DNA of 64,000 nt. Source: Planctomycetota bacterium. GTDB lineage: Bacteria > Planctomycetota > Brocadiia > Brocadiales > Brocadiaceae. The DNA lies in NCBI GenBank assembly GCA_016873165.1, contig VGXV01000016.1:1-64000 (forward strand). The letters run 5' to 3'. Positions 29,101 to 35,976 of this stretch are shown one piece after another. The translations under genes and the position numbers were made by a program. The notes beneath the pieces were generated by a model. The model did no database searches. It saw nothing but the letters and a program-made list of their open reading frames with translations, and was not told the DNA's origin. The first letter of the stretch is position 1. The number at the start of each line of letters is the position of its first letter.

Positions 29101-29478
29101 TTTTGCCCGTGTAATGAGGAGTCCGCTTTGATACAGCGCCTCCATGTCCTTTCTGGCTTCCTGCTGCCGTGTCACCAGTTCCCAGAGAAATTTTGCCCCT
29201 GTGCCCTCGATGACTTCCAAAGGATAGGGGGATGACTTCCTGATTAATTCGGTTATAGCGGAATTGCCGGTGACATTTAAAACAACATCGGGTTTTTGGC
29301 TATAGAGTCCGCTGATATCGTTTGCAATAACAATTCCCAATTCCTTTGCAAGGCGCAAAGCAGGCGCATTTTTGTCCGTATCGGTTATGCCTACCACCTG
29401 CACACCGCCATTGGCATGAAATATATCAAGCAGGGCCTTGCCGCCCTTTCCTGCGCCTACCACAGCAATTTTTATCAT
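26146..29478 (-). CDS. Hybrid histidine kinase with N-terminal Rossmann domain
   Basis: A 1110-residue soluble multidomain protein. Residues 1-105 form a dinucleotide-binding Rossmann fold (V-V-G-A-G-K-G-G-K-A at 6-15, then I-T-D-T-D), like homoserine dehydrogenase or dihydrodipicolinate reductase. Next come GAF (about 112-265), PAS (275-390), coiled coil, HisKA with phospho-His H443 in S-H-E-L-R-T-P, HATPase (540-665, D-K-G-I-G-I and G-T-G-L-G-L-S), receiver 1 (about 690-810, D near 743), a second weaker receiver (about 820-935), and a C-terminal GGDEF-like domain whose loop is R-Y-G-N-S-S-F and so is probably inactive. No membrane segment is seen, so it senses an intracellular cue. Next on the strand is an HD-GYP regulator. 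Confidence 0.9.
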   Translation of the reverse strand: MIKIAVVGAGKGGKALLDIFHANGGVQVVGITDTDKNAPALRLAKELGIVIANDISGLYSQKPDVVLNVTGNSAITELIRKSSPYPLEVIEGTGAKFLWELVTRQQEARKDMEALYQSGLLITRAKSLADALDEALRSAMRLTDTPAGSIAIIDGEEMVMAAQKGLSSDFLKSLRWKPRGEGITRYILEQTEPVEFQDIEKNPLFHDTVILKEGIKSLLAAPLLLNGSTVGILYLDDFKPRVFTERHKNLIKLFSAMAAQAIEKYKLLHNLEASITYFQGMLDDSGDMIITTDCEGRIVKFSKGGEKILGYKEHEVRGMKCSELYVNKRERTNILELLREKGALCNYETTLLKKNNTPVDISLTISELRDKAGNVIGTVGISKDITEEKRMKSELKKKNKELEELTNNLEEKVLERTNALEKMNRELVRANELKGRFIANASHELRTPLHSIIGFSEILLQKTFGDLTERQQKYLNTIFGSSKHLLYLVNNILDLAKIEAGKAEISYQTFPVKSVIDEVLSVIKPLAERKTIAPELAINYDANFTADKIKFKQILYNLVSNAIKFTPSHGKVGINVDKIASGRKIFPWAAESQEFLKVSVWDKGIGIKPEDRERIFEEFEQIDSSKSTEGTGLGLSLTKKLVEIHGGHIEVEGDIGQGSVFTIYMPFILRDEYPGMTSPITSLTALPEKKQEGPLILVVEDDLPTVEILTVHLTQAGYRIAYAYDGEEALLKAKELNPFAITLDIMLPKKDGWEVLQSLKANPETRNIPVIIHSIVENKELAFALGATDYLVKPVERAMLIEKLSEMSFVTKKSRFHINILVITSDETTLEILHNAIENEGLLMQSASDIESGLSLALATKPNSIIIDLGIHEKGFKIIKEFQENPALKDIPIFAIATETLSPNERLEMVDQIERVLWKESLGTKSFINHLKDIEILHPKRAGLVDELTGIFNHRYFQIRLVQETLRADRYKLPLALMLFDIDHFENYIAQKGEYYGNLVIKKTAELIKKNIRGSDIFVRYGNSSFALLLTNTLMPPATRLAKRFVSVIHDYPFLHEEVQPGGKITISLGLVEFQSQTPEELIYAAESSLSAAVAKGRNRTEVYQRSKTT

Positions 29479-29501
29479 AGAGGTTTTTCGTAATGTGATG
29501 T

Positions 29502-29610
29502 TTAAGGAATTTCAATGCTTCGGCTCCGCTCAGCATGACGTCGTTCTGAGCGGAGTCGGGGAATCAAAGTTTCACGTTGTTTGTAGAGACGCATAGCAAT
29601 GCGTCTCTAC
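29502..29610 (-). repeat. Composite dispersed palindromic repeat, copy 2
   Basis: The unit starts with TTAAGGAATTTC at 29502-29513. A stem CGGCTCCGCTCAG/CTGAGCGGAGTCG (29521-29533, 29546-29558, one G-U-type mismatch) follows. A perfect 12-base stem GTAGAGACGCAT/ATGCGTCTCTAC (29583-29594, 29599-29610, loop AGCA) ends it. It joins modules that occur separately at 19932-20035, 31305-31400 and 42181-42230. It lies between the hybrid kinase and HD-GYP genes. Confidence 0.78.
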
Positions 29611-29618
29611 GTTTAACC

Positions 29619-30623
29619 CTAATCCTTCTTCAATGGCCACTGATTGAGATATTGTTTTTCCATCATCTCTACAAATTTATCGATAAGGTGGGGGTCCCAT
29701 TGCCCCGACATCTTTTCTTTTTTCATGGTTTCTATGACTTCTGCGCGTGTAAAAACATTTTCCCTGTAAGGCCGTATAGATGTCATCGCATCAAAGGTAT
29801 CCACAATATTTACAATCCTCGCCATCACGGGTATTTCGTTGCCTTCCAATCTATCCGGATAGCCTTTTCCGTCCCATCTCTCGTGGTGATTTCTTATAAT
29901 AGGAAGTATCTGACGTAAGGAGTAGAGCGGTTTGCAGATTTTTGATCCTATTACAGGGTGGTTCCTGACAAGGTCTATTTCGTTCGGGAAAAGACAGGAG
30001 TTTTTAAGGAGTATTGTTTCATTTATCCCTATCTTCCCGATATCATGCAATATGCCGCCTTTTCTGATATTAATGATATCTTTGTCGGGAAATCCTAAAA
30101 AACCGGCAAATTCTGCTGATAAATTACCCACCCTCTCTGAATGTCCTTTTGTATAGGTGTCTTTGGCTTCAATGGCAATTGCAAGGGTGAAGATTATGTC
30201 TTCAGAGCATTCCAGTTCGTCCTGAAGTCTCTCAAGTTTGATAAGGGAACGAATCTTTGTGGTAAGTTCGAGGGTATTGAATGGCTTGCTGAAAAAATCG
30301 TCCGCTCCCGCCTCAAGGCCTGTTATTTTGTCTTCTATCTGATTTAAACTTGTTACAAGGATTACGGGGAAAAACTTTCGCCTTGATACCGATTTCAGTC
30401 GTTTGCATAATTCATAGCCATTCATTCCCGGCATCATCACATCCAGAACGGCTAATTCCGGAGAATGAATTTCTGCAAACCGGATAGCCTTATTTACATC
30501 GGTTGTGGCTTCAACCCTGTAATTTTCTGTTGTCAATATCGCCTCGATAAGTTCAAGGTGTGCTTCAACATCGTCTACAACGAGGATTAACGGCGGTTTT
30601 TCTTCTTCCAATAAATATTCCAT
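29619..30623 (-). CDS. Response regulator with HD-GYP c-di-GMP phosphodiesterase domain
   Basis: A 334-residue two-domain protein. The receiver domain spans 10-125, with D17-D18, phospho-acceptor D61 and K113. The HD-GYP domain spans about 140-334, with H161-S-E-R-V, H193-D194-I-G-K-I, N-H-P-V-I-G-S-K, and H-H-E-R-W-D-G-K-G-Y-P near 245-255. All metal ligands and the GYP triad are present, so it should hydrolyse c-di-GMP when phosphorylated. It is encoded upstream of the hybrid kinase on the same strand, with a repeat element in the 140-base gap. Confidence 0.9.
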   Translation of the reverse strand: MEYLLEEEKPPLILVVDDVEAHLELIEAILTTENYRVEATTDVNKAIRFAEIHSPELAVLDVMMPGMNGYELCKRLKSVSRRKFFPVILVTSLNQIEDKITGLEAGADDFFSKPFNTLELTTKIRSLIKLERLQDELECSEDIIFTLAIAIEAKDTYTKGHSERVGNLSAEFAGFLGFPDKDIINIRKGGILHDIGKIGINETILLKNSCLFPNEIDLVRNHPVIGSKICKPLYSLRQILPIIRNHHERWDGKGYPDRLEGNEIPVMARIVNIVDTFDAMTSIRPYRENVFTRAEVIETMKKEKMSGQWDPHLIDKFVEMMEKQYLNQWPLKKD

Positions 30624-30781
30624 TACATAGGTGTATTTTGTAAAAAGTTATTATATTTTTCTGTGGGCGTGCTGATGGTTTACCAATTCCATAGGAACGA
30701 CTTCCGGTTGCCGGTCATCGATTGCGATTTTAAACAACAAGATCAAGATTTTGGAGATAATAATAGTAACTTTAATTTATC

Positions 30782-30810
30782 TTGTCAAGCAAATATAAAG
30801 GTAGTATAAA
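30782..30810 (+). promoter_or_regulatory. Putative promoter of the GNDxY-repeat protein gene
   Basis: TTGTCA at 30782-30787, 17-base spacer, TATAAA at 30805-30810. Transcription would start almost at the ATG codons at 30817 and 30823, giving a leaderless or nearly leaderless message; no Shine-Dalgarno is visible upstream of either ATG, which fits that idea. The rest of the 193-base divergent gap shows nothing else. Confidence 0.4.
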
Positions 30811-30816
30811 CATGCA

Positions 30817-33297
30817 ATGTTTATGAAAATTCTTTCTATCGTAATTTTTTTAAATGTGCTTACAGCAAATATGTTCTGTAACAATGCACCGGCAAAAGAG
30901 GATATTTCGGTATCTGTCAGTGATAAAGATTTTTCTGCGGAAAATTTCTTCGGATTTTCGGGAACGGCCTTTGATAAGGAAAAAGTAAATTTCAACAAAG
31001 GATGGCTTGGTATTTTTATGGAGAACGAGAAGGGCATTTTGGTTATTGAGACGACAAAAGGTTCTCCGGCAGAAATTTCCGGGCTGAAAACAGGAGATAT
31101 CATCACAAAGATTAATGACGAACCTCTCATAGATAATGAGGGAAAAAATTTAATCAAATTCAAGAGTATTATCGAAGCTATGGGCGCGGAAGCCGTTCCG
31201 ACACTGACGGTGGTAAGGGAGAACAATGAAATTGAATGTAAACCAAGGCTCATCGCGAAATTTTTAAAGAAGGTGAAATCTCCTGTAAGACCTCCTATCT
31301 TAACAAGGAATTTCAATGCTTCGACTCCGCTCAGCATGACTCCGCTCATAGATGACTCCGCTCAGATGACGTCATTCCGGGCGGAGTCGAGGAATCAAAG
31401 TGGTAGAATGCCTAAAGAAACAAACATAACTCAAAGCGCTAAAAAAGAATCAGGACAATCATTTCTCCGCTTTGCTATGGAAAGCGAAGAATACAAAAAA
31501 ATGTGCGCCAATACCATTCAGAGAATGGGAGAGGAAGCGTATTCCAGGGAAGGATATCAATCAAATGAAGAATCCAATCCGTTTCGGTTGTCCATAATAG
31601 ATTATTTGTTGCAAAATCCGATGGATACGTATGAAGCCGGAAAAATCATCCACAGCGTTCTTTGTAAAGAAAAGGGTTCCGATCAGATTCAATCGGCGGC
31701 AAAGCTATTGGATGTTGAATTTTCACTAAATGAAGAAGGAGTAAATTCCGGGGGTGATTTACCATCACAGATACAGGGGCTCATTGATGATATTGTTCCG
31801 TGTGTTTCATTTATTAGCGATGCATTTCATACTTTAACAAAGGAAGAGTTTGATTTTTTGTATCAGTCTGCGCAAAAGATATGGATTCCCAATGAAACTA
31901 TTGAACCGTCCGACATTGCCAAAGCGCTGGAATTATCCCAAAAGGTTGATCTTTCAAAATTATTTAAAGCCGCAGCGCTGATGCTCAATAGGATCGAAAG
32001 TCTGAAAAATCAGAAGGATGATCAAGCAGAAACGCATTTGCAGCCGTTCAACATACCAACATCCCTTAAAAACACATCTACCACAGAAACTTCTTCTGAT
32101 AAAGAACCCGGAGAGGGGAGAGGTTATTCCGGTGATGTTTTGCTGGTGCAGGATACAAACATAGGCAAAATTGTTATCGGCGGAACCGGCGCTACATATT
32201 ATTATGATGATGCAGCGGTTATTGTGGATCTCGGAGGAAATGATTATTATTTCAATAACGCAGGGGCATCGGGGAGGGAAATGCCCGTTTCCGTGTGCAT
32301 TGATTTTTCCGGCAGCGACACCTATGATGGGAAAAATCCTTTTTCGCAGGGAACGGGAAGGTTCGGAATCGGCATTCTGAAGGATTTTGAGGGGGATGAT
32401 ACGTATTTGGGGCAAAACTTTGCCCAAGGTTCCTGTCTCTATGGAATAGGAATGGTAATAGATAATGAAGGGGATGATTTCTACAGTGGAAATGCTTTAA
32501 ATATCGGAGTAGGTTTTTTTGGATTGGGGCAACTGGTTGATGTTAATGGAAATGATACATATTTCAGCCGCCAGTATTCACAGGGAGTCGGCTTTACAAA
32601 GGGAATCGGCGTATTGGAGGATGACAACGGAAACGATTTCTATTTTGCAGGCGGAAAATATCCTGATTTCAGGGACCCGGAAAAATCCTTCCAGTCCATG
32701 TCCCAGGGCATTGGCATGGGTATCAGGCCGGAAACTACCATCGTGGGGGCATCAGGAGGCATAGGTGTGCTTATTGATAAAAAAGGCGCTGACAAATACC
32801 ATGGCGACTATTTTTCTCAGGGCAGCGGGTATTATTTTTCAATGGGATTATTGTTTGATACGGAAGGAAGCGATACCTATCATGCCAGCCGTTACGCGCA
32901 AGGCGCGGGAATACATTCGGCAATTGGAATGCTGGCAGACGATGAAGGGGACGACAAATACGAATGCTCTTTTGGTGTTTCACAAGGGTGCGGACATGAT
33001 ACCAGCATCGGGTTTCTTATCGATAACTCAGGGAACGATACCTATTTAAGCGGAGTGGTTTCGCAGGGCGCCGGTATGGAGAGGGGGTTGGGTGTTTTAG
33101 CGGATTTTCAGGGGAATGACATGTACCATGCAAAGGACAGCAGTCAGGGGGTTTCCTTTCCTTCAAAGACAGAAGAAATCATTGGCATTGGCATGTTGCT
33201 TGATAATCAGGGAGAGAGCGATGTTTTTCGGGATGCCATAGAAAAAGATTCCCTTTTTTATCGGGCAAATGGCGGCATTCTATTAAACAAAAAATAA
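30817..33297 (+). CDS. Exported PDZ protein with C-terminal GNDxY repeats
   Basis: An 826-residue protein of unknown function. An N-terminal signal peptide (hydrophobic 4-20) is followed by a PDZ domain (about 58-145: G-W-L-G-I-F, G-S-P-A-E-I-S-G-L-K-T-G-D-I-I). Residues 163-194 are encoded by an in-frame copy of a dispersed DNA repeat. A helical domain spans about 205-400. From about 450 to 815 there are roughly ten imperfect 24-36-residue repeats of the form G-x-G-x-L-x-D-x-x-G-N-D-x-Y ... S-Q-G-x-G. The repeats look like parallel beta-helix turns, with Asp/Asn positions that could bind calcium. The ATG at 30823 is an alternative start. It is probably periplasmic or surface-located. I do not recognise a named family. 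Confidence 0.8.
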   Translation: MFMKILSIVIFLNVLTANMFCNNAPAKEDISVSVSDKDFSAENFFGFSGTAFDKEKVNFNKGWLGIFMENEKGILVIETTKGSPAEISGLKTGDIITKINDEPLIDNEGKNLIKFKSIIEAMGAEAVPTLTVVRENNEIECKPRLIAKFLKKVKSPVRPPILTRNFNASTPLSMTPLIDDSAQMTSFRAESRNQSGRMPKETNITQSAKKESGQSFLRFAMESEEYKKMCANTIQRMGEEAYSREGYQSNEESNPFRLSIIDYLLQNPMDTYEAGKIIHSVLCKEKGSDQIQSAAKLLDVEFSLNEEGVNSGGDLPSQIQGLIDDIVPCVSFISDAFHTLTKEEFDFLYQSAQKIWIPNETIEPSDIAKALELSQKVDLSKLFKAAALMLNRIESLKNQKDDQAETHLQPFNIPTSLKNTSTTETSSDKEPGEGRGYSGDVLLVQDTNIGKIVIGGTGATYYYDDAAVIVDLGGNDYYFNNAGASGREMPVSVCIDFSGSDTYDGKNPFSQGTGRFGIGILKDFEGDDTYLGQNFAQGSCLYGIGMVIDNEGDDFYSGNALNIGVGFFGLGQLVDVNGNDTYFSRQYSQGVGFTKGIGVLEDDNGNDFYFAGGKYPDFRDPEKSFQSMSQGIGMGIRPETTIVGASGGIGVLIDKKGADKYHGDYFSQGSGYYFSMGLLFDTEGSDTYHASRYAQGAGIHSAIGMLADDEGDDKYECSFGVSQGCGHDTSIGFLIDNSGNDTYLSGVVSQGAGMERGLGVLADFQGNDMYHAKDSSQGVSFPSKTEEIIGIGMLLDNQGESDVFRDAIEKDSLFYRANGGILLNKK
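31305..31400 (+). repeat. Dispersed repeat inserted in frame in a coding region, copy 3
   Basis: A 96-base segment begins AAGGAATTTCAATGCTTCG and ends GGAATCAAAG, both shared with the intergenic copy at 29502. The outer stem is CGACTCCGC/GCGGAGTCG (31322-31330, 31381-31389). Between the arms GACTCCGCTCA occurs three times (31323, 31338, 31354). The length is 32 codons exactly, with no stop, so the host ORF stays open. Confidence 0.85.
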
Positions 33298-33362
33298 GCG
33301 TTTCAGGAGAATAGGGGTGATGGGGAATATCTGTTAACCGTAACATTGCCTATTATCGGAAA

Positions 33363-34316
33363 ATGCACATAGAATTTATTGAACGCAAAGCGGCTGTCTT
33401 AGCGAGGCCTACGCTGAAATGTTTGAGCGAGGTTGCAACAATTAATCCCACGACAGGGTGCAGCCATCAATGCGCATATTGTTATGCAAGAGGATATTCA
33501 ATCTATCCCGGAGATGGAAGGGTATGTATATATAAAAATATGGCTGAGAAGTTAAAAAAAGAACTGTCCCGACGAAGGAAACTGCCTAAATATGTCTTTT
33601 TCAGTTCTTCATGTGATGCCCTTCAACCAATTCCACAAGTAATAAACCTGTCGTATGAATTAATGAGTATCCTGTTAGCGCATGATATTGGGATAAATCT
33701 TCTGACGAAAGGACGGATACCTGCAAAATTTCTCGATCTGTTCCAAAAATATAAACAGTTAGTTCATATTCAGATAGGCATTACCTCATTAGACCGAAAT
33801 GTACAAAGAATTATAGAACCTTATGCATCTTCCCCGAGCGAAAGAATCCGGAATATTGAACGATTATGTGCCATCGGGATTGTTCCCGAAGTAAAATTAG
33901 ACCCCCTTATCCCCGGAATAACCGATACCAACCTCAATTTGCAGGCCTTATTCAGTATTTTGCAGAAGTACGGAATAAACGATATGGGTATTAATTATCT
34001 CTTTTTAAGACCATACATTAAAAAAAATCTTTATACCGCACTTCGGAAAACCTCATTCTTGAAAGAGATACTTGAGCATTACCAAAAGAGTAAATCCATC
34101 AGCCTGTTGGCAGAAAAATCCCGTGTACATGCACTCGATGTGAGCTATAGACGGAATAGTTACCGTAACATCGCAGATTTAGCAAGTACTTATGGAATAA
34201 ACGCTTATGTTTGTGGTTGTAAAAATCCAGATATAACGGAAGAACCGTTATGCGGTATAAATTGGGGAAAGCATTTTGAAAATATCCCGGAGCAGAGAAA
34301 ATTGTTTGTAATGTAA
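33363..34316 (+). CDS. Radical SAM protein, spore photoproduct lyase-like family
   Basis: A 317-residue radical SAM protein. The cluster motif is C33-x3-C37-x2-C40 in T-G-C-S-H-Q-C-A-Y-C-Y-A-R-G-Y. F-F-S-S-S-C-D-A-L-Q-P-I-P and L-T-K-G-R-I-P-A-K-F follow, as in SplB-related proteins. A C-terminal C-G-C-K-N-P segment near 291 may hold extra ligands. It is distinct from the similar gene at 23809. The genes around it give no clue to substrate. Confidence 0.8.
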   Translation: MHIEFIERKAAVLARPTLKCLSEVATINPTTGCSHQCAYCYARGYSIYPGDGRVCIYKNMAEKLKKELSRRRKLPKYVFFSSSCDALQPIPQVINLSYELMSILLAHDIGINLLTKGRIPAKFLDLFQKYKQLVHIQIGITSLDRNVQRIIEPYASSPSERIRNIERLCAIGIVPEVKLDPLIPGITDTNLNLQALFSILQKYGINDMGINYLFLRPYIKKNLYTALRKTSFLKEILEHYQKSKSISLLAEKSRVHALDVSYRRNSYRNIADLASTYGINAYVCGCKNPDITEEPLCGINWGKHFENIPEQRKLFVM

Positions 34317-34557
34317 TTTTAACAAAAGGATGTTTTATTGATACTGCTGTTTGCTTAACCTATGTATTTACAATAAGATATGTGTATTTTTCTGCTATTT
34401 TCCCAACAAATACGGTCGTAAGAGGAAAAATGCCGGAGAATAAATGGGAATGGAGGAAATAATCCATAAAATATTTATAAATAATGAGTTAAATATGACA
34501 TATTGTGTATATTTTTTTGAAACAATCAATCCTTCATTATCTTGCCTATTTAATTCC

Positions 34558-34585
34558 TTGACAAAAAATAGGTGGCATTTATAAT
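34558..34585 (+). promoter_or_regulatory. Consensus sigma-70 promoter of htpX
   Basis: Perfect TTGACA at 34558-34563 and perfect TATAAT at 34580-34585, 16-base spacer. It points at htpX (ATG 34685), with a leader of about 95 bases. The rest of the 368-base gap 34317-34684 is AT-rich and shows no ORF I can support. Confidence 0.75.
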
Positions 34586-34588
34586 GAC

Positions 34589-34604
34589 TTTTGAGGTCTC
34601 AAAA
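34589..34604 (+). promoter_or_regulatory. Inverted repeat TTTTGAG-GT-CTCAAAA at the htpX start site
   Basis: Perfect seven-base arms (34589-34595, 34598-34604) lie 3 bases after the -10 box, over the predicted transcription start. This is where a repressor operator would sit. It is not the CIRCE element (TTAGCACTC type). The regulator is unknown. Confidence 0.45.
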
Positions 34605-34684
34605 CATTTAAAAATAGTAAATTTTTGTGCAGACCTTGGTAGTGAAAGTATTTTTAGCATGTATTGTTTTGGAGTAGAGGATAT

Positions 34685-35527
34685 ATGAATTATTTCAAAA
34701 CAGCCGTTCTTTTAGTAGCCTTAACCCTATTGCTCATTTGGGCGGGAAGTATTTTTGGCGGCAGGCAAGGGGCGATGTTTGCCTTTGTGATAGCAATGGG
34801 GATGAATTTTTTTAGTTATTGGTTCAGTGATAAAGTTGTGCTGGGAATATACAGGGCGCGCCGGATTACAGGGCAGGAATCGCCGGAGTATTATGCCCTT
34901 GTTAAAGAGCTTACGGCAAATGCCAATTTGCCTATGCCAAATTTATATATTATTCCCACCCAGTCGATGAATGCCTTTGCTACCGGCAGAAATCCTCATC
35001 ATGCCGCTGTAGCGGTTACCGAAGGATTATTAAACTCTTTGACCCGTGAAGAACTGAAAGGCGTTCTGGCGCACGAGCTTTCTCATATTAAGAATAGAGA
35101 TATATTAATATCCACCATCGTTGCAACAATTGCCGGCGCAATCACTATGCTGGCGAATATGGCTCAGTGGACTGCAATGTTTGGTGGTCATGATGATGAC
35201 GAAGATAGCGGAGGGGGTGGAGCGATAGCCTTCCTCATTCTTGCGATAGTAGCTCCTATCGCCGCTTTGCTGATACAAATGGCTATTTCGCGTTCAAGAG
35301 AATATGCCGCTGATAAAGGCGGAGCGCTTATGGCGCATAGTCCTGACGGATTGGCAAACGCTCTTGCAAAATTGCATCAAGCCGCAATGATCAGACCGTT
35401 AAATGCGGGAACGGCATCAGCACACCTTTTTATTGTAAATCCGTTGAGTGGCCGTTCGATTGTTTCGCTTTTCAGCACACATCCCCCAATTGATGAGAGA
35501 ATAAAAAGACTTAGATCAATGGCTTGA
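34685..35527 (+). CDS. htpX: Membrane zinc metalloprotease HtpX
   Basis: A 280-residue M48 protease. Two N-terminal membrane helices (about 4-20 and 30-48) precede the zinc motif H130-E131-L-S-H134. The third ligand is in R-E-Y-A-A-D, and two more hydrophobic helices lie between them. HtpX degrades misfolded inner-membrane proteins with its catalytic site facing the cytoplasm. The start is the ATG at 34685, preceded by GGAG; an upstream TTG would add seven residues. It has a near-perfect promoter with an operator-like inverted repeat. Confidence 0.92.
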   Translation: MNYFKTAVLLVALTLLLIWAGSIFGGRQGAMFAFVIAMGMNFFSYWFSDKVVLGIYRARRITGQESPEYYALVKELTANANLPMPNLYIIPTQSMNAFATGRNPHHAAVAVTEGLLNSLTREELKGVLAHELSHIKNRDILISTIVATIAGAITMLANMAQWTAMFGGHDDDEDSGGGGAIAFLILAIVAPIAALLIQMAISRSREYAADKGGALMAHSPDGLANALAKLHQAAMIRPLNAGTASAHLFIVNPLSGRSIVSLFSTHPPIDERIKRLRSMA

Positions 35528-35581
35528 ATGGTAGCAGGAACTTAACTTTAGTAAATGATTTTTTTCTTTGGAGGAACGTTG

Positions 35582-35896
35582 ATGGTGCACTATACATGTG
35601 ATATGTGTGGGAAACCGTTACTTGCGGGTGAGGATATACGTTATGTTGTAAAAATTGAAGTATATTCCACCTGTGACGACATAATGGATACAGACGACCT
35701 GGATGAAGAACTGTGGGAAATGGAAGACGATAGCGAAGATAACGACCGGTCGGATGGGGAAGATATGGAAGGCGATAGAGATGACGAGGAATACAGAACG
35801 TTTCGTTTTGATTTATGCCACAAGTGTCACAAAAAATATCTACAGGATCCATTATTTTTAAAATCATGGAATAGGACGCGATTTTCGGAAAATTAA
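35582..35896 (+). CDS. Small acidic protein with split CxxC zinc-ribbon-like motifs
   Basis: A 104-residue protein. C-D-M-C-G-K at residues 6-11 and C-H-K-C-H-K near 80 form a likely four-cysteine metal site. They are separated by a very acidic stretch (about 30-65) of Asp and Glu. The start at 35582 follows a GGAGG site at 35570-35574; an upstream in-frame ATG at 35555 overlaps that site and is unlikely. The fold could be a zinc ribbon with an inserted acidic loop. Function unknown. It lies 54 bases after htpX. Confidence 0.75.
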   Translation: MVHYTCDMCGKPLLAGEDIRYVVKIEVYSTCDDIMDTDDLDEELWEMEDDSEDNDRSDGEDMEGDRDDEEYRTFRFDLCHKCHKKYLQDPLFLKSWNRTRFSEN

Positions 35897-35976
35897 TTTT
35901 TTTTAAGGTATTCATTAAAATAACCACTTCCATTAACAAGAGAAAAACGGAAGTATTGCCATGCAGAGCATAATTT

